From an uncultured Lachnospiraceae bacterium (GTDB taxonomy: Bacteria; Bacillota; Clostridia; Lachnospirales; Lachnospiraceae), in NCBI GenBank assembly GCA_910580195.1, contig CAJTWA010000049.1, positions 1-32,568 of the forward strand: a stretch of 32,568 bases of DNA. The letters run 5' to 3'. Shown here one piece after another: positions 22,146 through 29,908 of the stretch (its first letter is position 1; every line of letters starts with the position of its first letter). Both the position numbers and the translations under genes were made by a program. The notes under the pieces were generated by a model, which ran no database searches, was not told the origin of the DNA, and saw only the letters and a program-made list of their open reading frames with translations.

Positions 22146-23525
22146 TTAACTAATAAATTTTTTCTGGCGCATATGGTTTGCCAGATAACCAAAGACCAGC
22201 GTGAGGAAGAAAAATTGTATGCTTGCATGCAGGCAAGGCCAGAAGCAGTTGGCAAAGGCTGTGGCGCCCGCGGCGCCTGCGGCATTGTAATCCCCAAGGA
22301 GGCCAAATTGCAGCGCATCTTCTAAGGAACTGCTGTCCCGGAAGCTGGCCCAGTATAAAAAGGCAGTGTCTAACGCCGTTTCTATGTAATTGACAAACAG
22401 CATCATCATGGAGCGGATGAGGTTTGCCGACGGCCGTTGGATGTCTGCCATCAGAATTAAAATCAGCAGGTAAGTAATGGTGTCGCACATGCTGTAAATG
22501 GTAATGCCTGCGGCAGTCCCTGCAAGGAGGGCTGGGGCCTTCCCGGCTGGGAAACGGGACAGCAGGAAAAAGCAAAGGAGCGGCAGGGCAATTTTAAAAA
22601 TAGCCAGAAGCTCTACGGACTGCCTCCGTTTCCTCCAATTGTATTTGCCGTAAAAGTCCTTGAAACACATGGCTGGGAAAAAGAGTAAGCGCAGCCACAT
22701 CAAAAGCAGGCGTATGTTCCGTGCCACGGAAAAATATCCGCGCTGTTCGTCATATTTTTTGATTTCATTGATATAGCCGTAATGGGCGGTAAAGGAGTCT
22801 TGGAAAACAACTTTCTGGTTTTCTCCAATGAGCGGGGCATACCCGTCCAGAATCTGGTCCATGCAGAGGAAATGCTTTCTCTGGATATTTTTGTTTTTGT
22901 CGTAGATGACGAAATGGATTTCACGGATGGAGGCCATTTCAAACATTTCTGGGTCCTGCGTCCTCCATTCAATCAGCGCGTTTGCCATGGAGGCTGCTGC
23001 GATGCGTGCGGCAAGGGCGAATGGGAACCCATAATTCCCGGCGCCGATAATCGGGACGGCGATGGATGCAATGTCGGTGTGCTGTTTTAAAATAGATACG
23101 ATTCCATAGTAGCAGGATTCCAGAATTTCTTTTTTGGAGCTGGAACAGGCGCCGGAACGCTTCTGCTGTATCCCGTCATATTCTGCCCCGACGACGTGTA
23201 TGATATAATTGCAGAGCCCGTAGCCTTTTGTCAGGACAGCATTTCCGCGTTGGCACCGGATTTCTTGGTTCTGCGTATTTGTCCCTAATTTTGCGTTGAT
23301 TTTCTTTTCGAAATAGCCGTCCTTCTTGCCCTTGTCAACGGCGTTGTGGATAGACAGGTTGACGCTTTGCTCCCTGCCGGCTTTCTCCCCTTCGCTTTTC
23401 ATCAGCGTTGGGTTGGCAGCGTTTACGATGGCGTCAATGTGGTGTTTTTTTAGGAATTTTTTGTCGGCAATGTTGCCTTTTGTGATAACAAGCATTTTGC
23501 TGATGTTTTTTGGCCGTTCTCCCAT
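22146..23525 (-). CDS. Membrane-anchored macro-domain protein
   Basis: Protein of 459 aa. Residues 10-215 form a macro domain, the ADP-ribose-binding or -hydrolysing fold. Motifs are ITKGNIADKKFLKKHHIDAI, IVNAANPTLM (catalytic-loop Asn), CQRGNAVLTKGYGLCNYIIHVVG, SILKQHTDIASIAVPIIGAG and NYGFP. Residues 240-300 link to four or five hydrophobic segments at about 272-290, 305-325, 331-360, 372-395 and 425-450, with basic loops between, so the macro domain should be anchored to the cytoplasmic membrane face. I chose the ATG at 23525 (MGERPKN), eight bases after GGGGGAG. It is the first gene of a two-gene operon with the TPR-DUF2971 protein. A macro domain joined to a multi-pass membrane part is unusual. 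Function is unknown; sensing or removing ADP-ribose is the family-based guess. Confidence 0.85.
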   Translation of the reverse strand: MGERPKNISKMLVITKGNIADKKFLKKHHIDAIVNAANPTLMKSEGEKAGREQSVNLSIHNAVDKGKKDGYFEKKINAKLGTNTQNQEIRCQRGNAVLTKGYGLCNYIIHVVGAEYDGIQQKRSGACSSSKKEILESCYYGIVSILKQHTDIASIAVPIIGAGNYGFPFALAARIAAASMANALIEWRTQDPEMFEMASIREIHFVIYDKNKNIQRKHFLCMDQILDGYAPLIGENQKVVFQDSFTAHYGYINEIKKYDEQRGYFSVARNIRLLLMWLRLLFFPAMCFKDFYGKYNWRKRRQSVELLAIFKIALPLLCFFLLSRFPAGKAPALLAGTAAGITIYSMCDTITYLLILILMADIQRPSANLIRSMMMLFVNYIETALDTAFLYWASFRDSSSLEDALQFGLLGDYNAAGAAGATAFANCFWPCLHASIQFFFLTLVFGYLANHMRQKKFIS

Positions 23526-23768
23526 TTGGATGCTCCCCCTTCTTTTGTTTGATGGCCTGCTAGTGCATTTTCCAAACATGCTCTGGACAGTGCTGCAGGG
23601 CATACTGCGCCTTGCAGCCGGTAGATGCTCCCCCTTTCTTCGGTTGTGATAGTTACAGTATAGACCGGTTTGGGGGATGGGGCAAGCAGTTTTTGGCAAA
23701 AGGTGTGAGGGGGGGGAGAACCCAATATGCCCCATAGTTCAGGTAGGCTTCTTTCTATATAGAAAGAA
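23526..23768 (-). promoter_or_regulatory. Upstream region of the macro/TPR operon with a 22-bp palindrome
   Basis: GATGCTCCCCCTT occurs at about 23530 and again at about 23626, so the ribosome-site sequence of the macro gene is duplicated 96 bp upstream. At 23748-23769 CTTCTTTCTAT is followed directly by its reverse complement, a perfect 22-bp palindrome that is a plausible operator or cassette boundary. I could not place a convincing -35/-10 pair. Confidence 0.5.
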
Positions 23769-23996
23769 GTGCGTAAAAAATCAGGGGACAAATCTGCTAA
23801 GGTTGAGATAGAAATTAGTCTTGATGAAGCAGATAGGCGAGAATGCATCGGCACAGCTACTTATCAGGAAATTAAGGATTATGTATGGGAGTATTACCAA
23901 ACAAAAGTTTCGCATCTTTATATAGCACAAATTAAGAAAAATACTCCCATCATAAGATGGGAGTTTCCAATGAGCCGCCAAGCCCATCATAACTGA
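23769..23996 (+). pseudogene. Second orphan RlmD-type C-terminal domain
   Basis: The 75-residue frame starts at a GTG without a ribosome site, directly after the 22-bp palindrome. KVEIEISLDEADRRECIGTA followed by TYQEIKDYVWEYYQTKVSHL and YIAQIKK matches the same appended domain seen at 11828-12190 (TYKMIQEYIEKKYGFKVHTA, YIAEVKR). The last 20 residues read through a hairpin and repeats and are not native. It is a truncated relic, probably of a different RlmD paralogue. Confidence 0.55.
23943..23964 (-). terminator. Hairpin after the RlmD-tail relic
   Basis: ACTCCCATC and GATGGGAGT form a perfect 9-bp stem with an ATAA loop. On the minus strand ATTTTTCTT follows, on the plus strand only TTT. 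Confidence 0.5.
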
Positions 23997-24034
23997 TAAA
24001 AAAATCCGAATGGCCGCCAAGCCATTCATAACTG
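23974..24034. repeat. Two 22-bp direct repeats, 39-bp period
   Basis: GCCGCCAAGCCCATCATAAC and the near-identical GCCGCCAAGCCATTCATAAC start at 23974 and 24013. They lie between the RlmD-tail relic and the HNH relic. Confidence 0.8.
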
Positions 24035-24052
24035 TACCTTTAACTAAATCAA

Positions 24053-24292
24053 GTGTACCACTATACTATATGCAATGTCAACTGTTTTATGCCTTGTCTT
24101 TCAATTGGTTTTTCAGATTACCATACCTATGTTAAATATTTGAGAGAAGACTTTAAGCACCGATGTGCTTATTGCAATTTACTTGATACACAAATTACAA
24201 TAGCAATAAATTTTCTATGGAATAAAAGTATAATAAAAAGCAGCGGCCTTAGGGTATGGAAGGCCGCTGCTTTTTCTGTCAGTCCGTTCTGA
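24053..24292 (+). pseudogene. Fragment resembling an HNH endonuclease
   Basis: A 79-codon frame from GTG includes SDYHTYVKYLREDFKHRCAYC, which resembles the first zinc-knuckle half of HNH nucleases. The matching second half with its histidines and Cys pair is absent. Instead the frame runs into the terminator at 24235-24275. I see it as a 5' fragment of a lost nuclease gene. It has no convincing ribosome site. Confidence 0.4.
24235..24275 (-). terminator. Bidirectional terminator at the end of the etf operon
   Basis: AAAAAGCAGCGGCCTT and its perfect complement flank a 9-nt loop. The A- and T-runs make it work on both strands. It ends the fixA-to-etfA operon about 100 bp after the etfA stop and also closes the HNH relic. 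Confidence 0.9.
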
Positions 24293-24372
24293 AACGTACC
24301 GTGAAACCGTTGTAATTTTTAGTGAAATCCATTGAAAATTTGAAGGAGTATCAATGTCAGTTGATTTGCCGG

Positions 24373-25383
24373 TTAGGCTTTCGCCTTTTTGATTTCTTCT
24401 GTCAGGACAGGCAGGACTTCAAACAGGTCCCCCACCACCCCATAGTCGGCAACGCCGAAAATCGGTGCATCCGGGTCTTTATTGATAGCGATAATGCGCT
24501 CGGAGCTGCTCATCCCAGCCAAATGCTGGATTGCGCCGGAAATGCCGCATGCAATGTAGAGTTTTGGACCTACCGTCTTGCCGGTCTGGCCTACTTGGTG
24601 GGCATGGGGAATCCAGCCGGAGTCTACGGCTGCCCGGGATGCGCCTACCGTGCCCCCAAGGGCCTCTGCCAGCGCGCGGATTGGCGCAAAGCCTTCCGGG
24701 CCTTTCACGCCGCGGCCGCCGGAAACGATAATCTGCGCCCCTTCCAAATCGACGGTTTCTGCATCTAGTTCCCGGATAAGCTCAAGGACTTGGGTGCGGA
24801 TTTCCTCTTTGGGGATGGAGATGTTTTCGTGGATTACTTTTGCGCTGTGTTCTGTGGGTTCTGCCATTTTAAATACGCCAGGGCGCACCGTTCCCATCTG
24901 GGGGCGGTGTTCCGGGCACATAATGGTTGCCATCAGGTTGCCGCCGAAGGCTGGGCGGGTCCATGCCACGTTCCCGGTTTCTTCATCAATGTCAAGGGCG
25001 GTGCAGTCTGCGGTCAGCCCGGTGTGCAGGCGGCAGGCAATCCTTGGCCCTAAGTCGCGGCCGTTGTTGGTTGCGCCGATTAACATGCTGGTTGGGCCGT
25101 AGGTTTCTACCAGCTTGGCAATGGCGGCGGTATAAGCGTCTGTGGTATATTCCTTGAATTCTTCGCCGTCTACTGCAATGACGGTATCTGCGCCGTAACG
25201 GGAGGCGGCTTCAATGGAAGCGCCCACGTTGCATCCAATGACGATGGCAACCAGTTCGCCCCCCTGCTTTTTCGCCATATCCTTGCCGGGGTTTAAAAGC
25301 TCAAGGCCGACTTTTTTCGGTGAGCCGTCTTCTTTCGTTTCAATCAATACCCATAGGTCTTTGCTTTTGACTTCCATAATCAT
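24373..25383 (-). CDS. etfA: Electron transfer flavoprotein, alpha subunit
   Basis: Protein of 336 aa. With EtfB it carries electrons between an acyl-CoA dehydrogenase-type enzyme and another redox partner. The N-terminal ETF domain starts LWVLIETKEDGSPKKVGLEL. The C-terminal FAD-binding domain has SGGRGVKGPEGF, SRAAVDSGWIPHAHQVGQTG, KTVGPKLYIACGISGAIQHL and INKDPDAPIFGVADYGVVGD, all conserved. It is the last gene of the operon, after etfB, with AAAGGA upstream. Whether this pair bifurcates electrons to ferredoxin cannot be decided from what I see. Confidence 0.95.
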   Translation of the reverse strand: MIMEVKSKDLWVLIETKEDGSPKKVGLELLNPGKDMAKKQGGELVAIVIGCNVGASIEAASRYGADTVIAVDGEEFKEYTTDAYTAAIAKLVETYGPTSMLIGATNNGRDLGPRIACRLHTGLTADCTALDIDEETGNVAWTRPAFGGNLMATIMCPEHRPQMGTVRPGVFKMAEPTEHSAKVIHENISIPKEEIRTQVLELIRELDAETVDLEGAQIIVSGGRGVKGPEGFAPIRALAEALGGTVGASRAAVDSGWIPHAHQVGQTGKTVGPKLYIACGISGAIQHLAGMSSSERIIAINKDPDAPIFGVADYGVVGDLFEVLPVLTEEIKKAKA

Positions 25384-25415
25384 GTTCCATTCCTTTCGTT
25401 TTGCTTCGGCACAAA

Positions 25416-26219
25416 CTATAGTAGGCCGCCGTCATTCATCAGGGAAAACAGTTTTTTCGCACTGTCGGCAGAAGTTTCCTCTTGGATGAGGACGCCGCCG
25501 CTTTTCCTTGGCGGGACAAAGGTGGCTTTTACTTTCGTTGGGGAGCCTTTCAGGCCGGCCTGTTCCAGATTGATGCCGGAAAGGTCTGCGGCGGTGATAT
25601 CTGGGATTTGGGCCTTGTTGGCAGCCATTTTCCGCTTTAAGGTAGGATACCTTGGGTCCCAAGAGGGCTTGGTGTAGGTGACAAGGCAGGGCATGGGGGC
25701 TGTGATAACCTGTACGCCTTCCTCGGCTTCTTTTTTCACTACTACTTTGCCGCCTTCCACGGAAGCCTCCAATCCATATGTAATCTGAGGGAGCCCCAAG
25801 TGCTCTGCAATTTCCGGCCCTACCTGCGCGGTGTCGCCGTCGATGGCCTGTTTCCCGCAGAAAATCAGGTCGAATTTGCCCTCAAGGCTTTCTAAATGGC
25901 GAATGGCTTGGGACAGGATATAGCTGGTTGCCAGCGTGTCAGAACCGCCGAAAGCACGGTCCGTAAGGAGGTATGCTTTGTCTGCGGCAATGGCAAGACA
26001 TTCTTTTAAGGCGTTTTTTGCCTGTGCGGGCCCCATGGAGAGGACAACAATCTTTGTGTCCTTGTCGCTGTCCTTGATGCGGGCAGCGGCTTCTAGGGCG
26101 TAGCCGTCAAAAGGGTTCACGATAGAGGGGACCCCCTCGCGGATTAATGTATTTTTTACCGGATCGATTTTGATTTCGGTAGTATCGGGCACTTGTTTGA
26201 TGCATACAAGTATGTTCAT
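25416..26219 (-). CDS. etfB: Electron transfer flavoprotein, beta subunit
   Basis: Protein of 267 aa, partner of the EtfA encoded 32 bp downstream. MNILVCIKQVPDTTEIKIDP is the family start. CGKQAIDGDTAQVGPEIAEHLGLP in the middle is the typical EtfB nucleotide-binding signature. YPTLKRKMAANK near residue 190 is also typical. The ATG overlaps the stop of the preceding ligase gene in ATGA, and its AGGAGGA lies inside that gene, so translation is coupled. It is more like acyl-CoA dehydrogenase-linked EtfB than like the FixA encoded at 28757. Confidence 0.95.
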   Translation of the reverse strand: MNILVCIKQVPDTTEIKIDPVKNTLIREGVPSIVNPFDGYALEAAARIKDSDKDTKIVVLSMGPAQAKNALKECLAIAADKAYLLTDRAFGGSDTLATSYILSQAIRHLESLEGKFDLIFCGKQAIDGDTAQVGPEIAEHLGLPQITYGLEASVEGGKVVVKKEAEEGVQVITAPMPCLVTYTKPSWDPRYPTLKRKMAANKAQIPDITAADLSGINLEQAGLKGSPTKVKATFVPPRKSGGVLIQEETSADSAKKLFSLMNDGGLL

Positions 26220-27781
26220 TGTGATTCCTCCTGATTGAGAAGATTTTTTTTGATTTTTCCAGTTGCAGTCCGGGGAAATTCCGTGACAAATGCAAGCTGG
26301 GTTGGGATTTTAAAGTAGGCAAGGCGTTCCTCGCAGTAGCGGATGATCTCTTCTTCCGTCACTGCGGCATTTTCTTTTAACTGGAGGAAGGCCTTGACTG
26401 CCTGCCCGCGGATGGGGTCAGGCACCCCGATGACTGCGGCGTCGGCAACGAGGGGATGGGAGGTTAGGACAGACTCCACTTCCGTGCAGCTGATGTTTTC
26501 CCCTGCCCGCTTGATGATATGGCCGCAGCGGCCGAGGAAAAAGAGCCAGCCTTCTTCGTCCAGATATCCCCAGTCCCCGGAGTGGAGCCAGCCTTCCGGG
26601 TCCAGCAGGCGGCTGGTGGCTTCTTCCTCTTGGTAATAGCCTTTTACGAGGGATCGCCCGGGCACGCCGTGGACGCAGATTTCCCCTTCTGTGCCAGCCG
26701 GTAAAGTATTCCCCTGCTCATCCACGATTTTAATTTCATAAGAAAGGGCAGGCCGCCCCACCGAGGGCCAATGCTGGCTGCCCCATGGGGGGACGCAGGT
26801 CACGGCGGAAACAGTTTCCGTCATGCCGTAGGAATTTAAAAGCCTTACCCCAAACCTTTCCTCGAAGGCCGTTTTTTCCTCATCGCTTAAGCCCATGGAA
26901 AAATAGACTTGTTTCAGGCAATGGTCTTTTTCCCACGGCTGGACGGGCTGCATCATCAGGGTACGGTTCATGATGGACATGGTATCGGTAAAATCTGCTT
27001 TGTGTTCGTAAATCTGCCGCCAGAACCGCCGGGCGCTGTAGTGCTCGGACATAATCAGCGTGCTCCCGGTGCAGATGACGGGGGCTGCGGCCATTTCCTG
27101 AAAATCCATATGGTAGCAGGGCATGGCAGTCAGGAACCGGTCCCCGGTACGCATACAGATCTGCTCTGCATGGAGCAGCCCGCCGTAGACCACGTTGGCG
27201 TGGGTGTAAACGACGCCCTTGGGGTTGCGGGTAGTGCCGGAGGTAAACAGGATGACGGCGGTATCTTCGGAGCCTACCGCAATCTGCCCTGTTAAGGCGT
27301 AAGGCTGCCGCTCCATGGCAGGGGCGAGGGAAACAACCCGCGGGTCTAAGGATTCCCCGCCTGCCAGTATCAGCGTCTGCAGCCGGAATTTATCATAGTG
27401 CTCCAGATAAATCCCAATGGAGCATGGTTCTGCAATCAGATGGGAGATGCTGCATTTCTGGATGATATAGCTACATTCCCCTGCTTGGAAATGTTCGTTT
27501 ATCGGGATGGAAACGGCGCCGATTTGGGCAATTGCCAGCCAGCAGGCCAGATATTCCGGCCGGTTGTGCAGGTGCAGCCCCACAAAGTCGCCTTTTTGGA
27601 TTCCAAGGCTTAAGAGCAGGTTGGCGGCCTGCTTTACGTTCCGGTCAAATGCTTCATAAGTGAAAGAGCTAATTTCATCCTGTACGGAAATAAATTTTAA
27701 AAAGAGGTTTTCCCCGTAAAGCGATACGGTTTCATCCCATTGGCTTTTTAATGTGCGGTTTCCTACAATATCTGCTATCAT
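26216..27781 (-). CDS. CaiC-like acyl-CoA ligase (AMP-forming)
   Basis: Protein of 521 aa of the class I adenylate-forming family. It should activate a carboxylic acid with ATP and CoA to an acyl-CoA. Motifs are VILFTSGTTRNPKGVVYTH (P-loop, near residue 178), LNSYGMTETVSAVTC, HSGDWGYLDEEGWLFFLGRC, IKRAGENISCTEVE and the C-terminal PRTATGKIKKNLL with the catalytic Lys. The overall pattern, the length and the Fix/Cai neighbours point to crotonobetaine/carnitine-CoA ligase CaiC, but the substrate cannot be proven. AGGAG precedes the start by eight bases. It sits between fixB and etfB in one operon. Confidence 0.9.
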   Translation of the reverse strand: MIADIVGNRTLKSQWDETVSLYGENLFLKFISVQDEISSFTYEAFDRNVKQAANLLLSLGIQKGDFVGLHLHNRPEYLACWLAIAQIGAVSIPINEHFQAGECSYIIQKCSISHLIAEPCSIGIYLEHYDKFRLQTLILAGGESLDPRVVSLAPAMERQPYALTGQIAVGSEDTAVILFTSGTTRNPKGVVYTHANVVYGGLLHAEQICMRTGDRFLTAMPCYHMDFQEMAAAPVICTGSTLIMSEHYSARRFWRQIYEHKADFTDTMSIMNRTLMMQPVQPWEKDHCLKQVYFSMGLSDEEKTAFEERFGVRLLNSYGMTETVSAVTCVPPWGSQHWPSVGRPALSYEIKIVDEQGNTLPAGTEGEICVHGVPGRSLVKGYYQEEEATSRLLDPEGWLHSGDWGYLDEEGWLFFLGRCGHIIKRAGENISCTEVESVLTSHPLVADAAVIGVPDPIRGQAVKAFLQLKENAAVTEEEIIRYCEERLAYFKIPTQLAFVTEFPRTATGKIKKNLLNQEESQ

Positions 27782-27810
27782 AATGCTGCTCCTGTTCGTG
27801 CTGCGGAATG

Positions 27811-28737
27811 TTAGGAGAGTTTCTCAATTAATGCAGGCACGATTTTATACATGTCGCCTACCAGCCCAAAGTCTGCGTTTTTGAAGATGGGCGCGGCTTT
27901 GTCTTTGTTGATGGCGACAATCACTTTGGATTTGTTGATGCCCCCGATGTGCTGCACTTGCCCAGATACGCCAAGTGCAAGAAGGAGCTCCGGCTTTACC
28001 TGCACGCCGGTAATCCCCATATAGGATGATTTGGGCATCCATTTATTATTTTCGGCAACCGGGCGGGAGCAGCCAACCTCTGCGTCCAATGCTTTGGCAA
28101 GGTTCCTGCACATTTCAAGGTCTTCTTCGGCAGCAAGGCCGCGGCCTACGTCTACAATGCGTTTTGCAGCCACAAGGTTCACGCCGCCTTCTTTTTTCTC
28201 ATTGCGGGAAATCCTGCGGATAGGCGCATCGGGCTTTCCTGCGATGGGAAGGACTTCGGCAGTCCCAGAAGCTTCTGCTGGGGCTTCAAAAATGCCGGCA
28301 GAAATGGTGATGACGCCGTAAGCTGCGGCAAAGGTTTCCTTGCGCTGGGCAGTCCCGCCGTAGACTACCCGGCGGCAGCACAGGGTACCGTTTTCAGCAG
28401 ATATTTCGTTGACGCTGCCCAGTACGGCGGTGTCAAGATGTACGGAAAGTTTCCCGGCAAGGCAGCGGCCGCGGATGCTGTTGTTCACCATTACGACTGC
28501 CTGCGGCTGCTCTTTTACCAAATCAGCGATGGCAAAAGCGTAATCTTCCGGCGCGCCTTCCTCGGAAACTGGGCAGTATACGATTTTTTCTGCGCCGCAG
28601 GACGCATGTTCCTTTGCAGCAGCTTCATCGCCGAAAATAACGGCAGTCACGCTCCCTGCCAGCTCTTTTGCCCCTGCGCAGAATTCCGGCAGGACAGCAA
28701 AGTTGTCACTTACAATAAAAATGGGTTGAATTGCCAT
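27811..28737 (-). CDS. fixB: FixB-like electron transfer flavoprotein, alpha subunit
   Basis: Protein of 308 aa. It pairs with FixA and, in E. coli, passes electrons to crotonobetainyl-CoA reductase during anaerobic carnitine use. The C-terminal FAD domain reads AKRIVDVGRGLAAEEDLEMC, GCSRPVAENNKWMPKSSYMG, LALGVSGQVQHIGGINKSKV and INKDKAAPIFKNADFGLVGD. It is shorter than EtfA and closer to FixB. GAGGAGG lies upstream, 19 bp after fixA. Two complete ETF alpha/beta pairs in one operon is notable. Confidence 0.92.
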   Translation of the reverse strand: MAIQPIFIVSDNFAVLPEFCAGAKELAGSVTAVIFGDEAAAKEHASCGAEKIVYCPVSEEGAPEDYAFAIADLVKEQPQAVVMVNNSIRGRCLAGKLSVHLDTAVLGSVNEISAENGTLCCRRVVYGGTAQRKETFAAAYGVITISAGIFEAPAEASGTAEVLPIAGKPDAPIRRISRNEKKEGGVNLVAAKRIVDVGRGLAAEEDLEMCRNLAKALDAEVGCSRPVAENNKWMPKSSYMGITGVQVKPELLLALGVSGQVQHIGGINKSKVIVAINKDKAAPIFKNADFGLVGDMYKIVPALIEKLS

Positions 28738-28756
28738 AACGGTTTTCCTCCTCTAC

Positions 28757-29521
28757 TTAAAATCCTTCTTTTCTCAAAAATGCAACCAATGCGTCTACGG
28801 CTTCTGCGTTGTCGCCTTCCACGGTTTCTTGGCGGCGTTCCTGCTGCTTTGGCGCAACCTGCTCTGCGGTGCTGGCAGAGGGGGTGATTTCTGCGTCAAT
28901 GGAAAGCACATGGACGGGCTTTTTCCCTGCCTTCATGATTTCACGCATGCTTGGGACTGCCGGCACATTGATTTCTGAGGAAACGGAAAGCACGGCGGGA
29001 AGGGGAACTTCCAGCACTTCCACTTCTTCTTCCAGCGTCCGTTCCACTTCAAGGGCAGATTCAGAAGCAATTTTGATGCCAGTCACGTTGTTGACTACGG
29101 GTACGCCTAAAAGGGTGCCTGCTTGGATGCCAACCTCCTGAATGTACAGGTCGCTGGAGCCTGCGCCGCAGAGCACAACGCCATATTCCCCAATTGCCTT
29201 CACTGCGCCGGCGATGGCTTTTGCCGTCTGCAGGGAATCAGAAAAATCATGGGCGTCGTCAATGACAAGGTTCAGCTCATCCGCCCCGCGGGAGAGGATA
29301 TCCTTGCGGATCTTGGAATTCTCCAGATAGGCACTGGGGCCGATGGAGAGGGCCGCCATGCTGCCTTTGCTCTCTGCTGCCAGTAGCTTGCCGCTTTCTA
29401 AGGCATTTAAGTCATACTGGCTGATTTTGGGGGATGCGTCTGCCATTGCAAGGGTCCGGTCTGGCAGAACTGTAATTTCTTCTTCGTTTGGGACGATTTT
29501 ACAACATGCAATGATTTTCAT
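28757..29521 (-). CDS. fixA: FixA-like electron transfer flavoprotein, beta subunit
   Basis: Protein of 254 aa, first gene of the operon. It starts KIIACCKIVPNEEEITVLPD. The nucleotide loop reads LCGAGSSDLYIQEVGIQAGTLLG, the FixA form, where EtfB has the DGDTAQVGP form. The segment from about residue 205 to 235 (ITPSASTAEQVAPKQQERRQ) is a low-complexity linker. The promoter at 29627-29655 serves it, divergent from the CoA-transferase genes. Confidence 0.92.
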   Translation of the reverse strand: MKIIACCKIVPNEEEITVLPDRTLAMADASPKISQYDLNALESGKLLAAESKGSMAALSIGPSAYLENSKIRKDILSRGADELNLVIDDAHDFSDSLQTAKAIAGAVKAIGEYGVVLCGAGSSDLYIQEVGIQAGTLLGVPVVNNVTGIKIASESALEVERTLEEEVEVLEVPLPAVLSVSSEINVPAVPSMREIMKAGKKPVHVLSIDAEITPSASTAEQVAPKQQERRQETVEGDNAEAVDALVAFLRKEGF

Positions 29522-29626
29522 AATTTACCTGTCCTTCCTTTCCTGTTTGGTATTTTGCGCTCTTTGCGAGCATTAGGTTGGATACATTTTTCGGGAACTT
29601 TCACGAAAAAGTATTTTGATATGCCT

Positions 29627-29655
29627 ATCATAATCAATGGATTCGGTTTTGTCAA
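29627..29655 (-). promoter_or_regulatory. Promoter of the fixA operon
   Basis: On the minus strand TTGACA (29650-29655) and TATGAT (29627-29632) are exactly 17 bp apart, about 105 bp from the fixA ATG. Confidence 0.8.
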
Positions 29656-29796
29656 TGGCTGAATTTTCAAAATAACAAAAATTTTCCCTGAAACCATGAT
29701 AAAACTGCTGTTTTTGAAAATGCATAAAGAGGAAGGAAAATTTCAATTGTGCAAAACTTACAAAATTTAAAACAAAATATTGTTCGATTTTGTGAT

Positions 29797-29826
29797 TTGA
29801 CTTAGGAAACAAGTACGTGGTATACT
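29797..29826 (+). promoter_or_regulatory. Promoter of the CoA-transferase operon
   Basis: TTGACT and TATACT are 18 bp apart. The leader to the ATG at 29909 is about 75 nt and ends in AAGGGAGAAG. Confidence 0.7.
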
Positions 29827-29908
29827 TCCCTACAAACAAGGCAGAACGCCAGAAATTTTTTTTGGACGTTTATTTTCACGTAAAAGTAAACAGAAGGGAG
29901 AAGAAACT

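Larger units (their letters stand above)
29522..29908. promoter_or_regulatory. Divergent control region between fixA and the CoA-transferase genes
   Basis: This 387-bp AT-rich gap holds two strong promoters facing apart (listed separately). A 7-bp inverted repeat TTTTTCG / CGAAAAA (29587-29593, 29604-29610) lies just downstream of the fixA-side start and may be an operator. No regulator gene is in the cluster. The arrangement resembles the fix-cai divergent region of enteric bacteria. Confidence 0.6.

Noticed and set aside
23526..23735. 70-residue N-terminal extension of the macro-domain protein
   Set aside because: It lacks family similarity, and GGGGGAG is well placed for the ATG at 23525.
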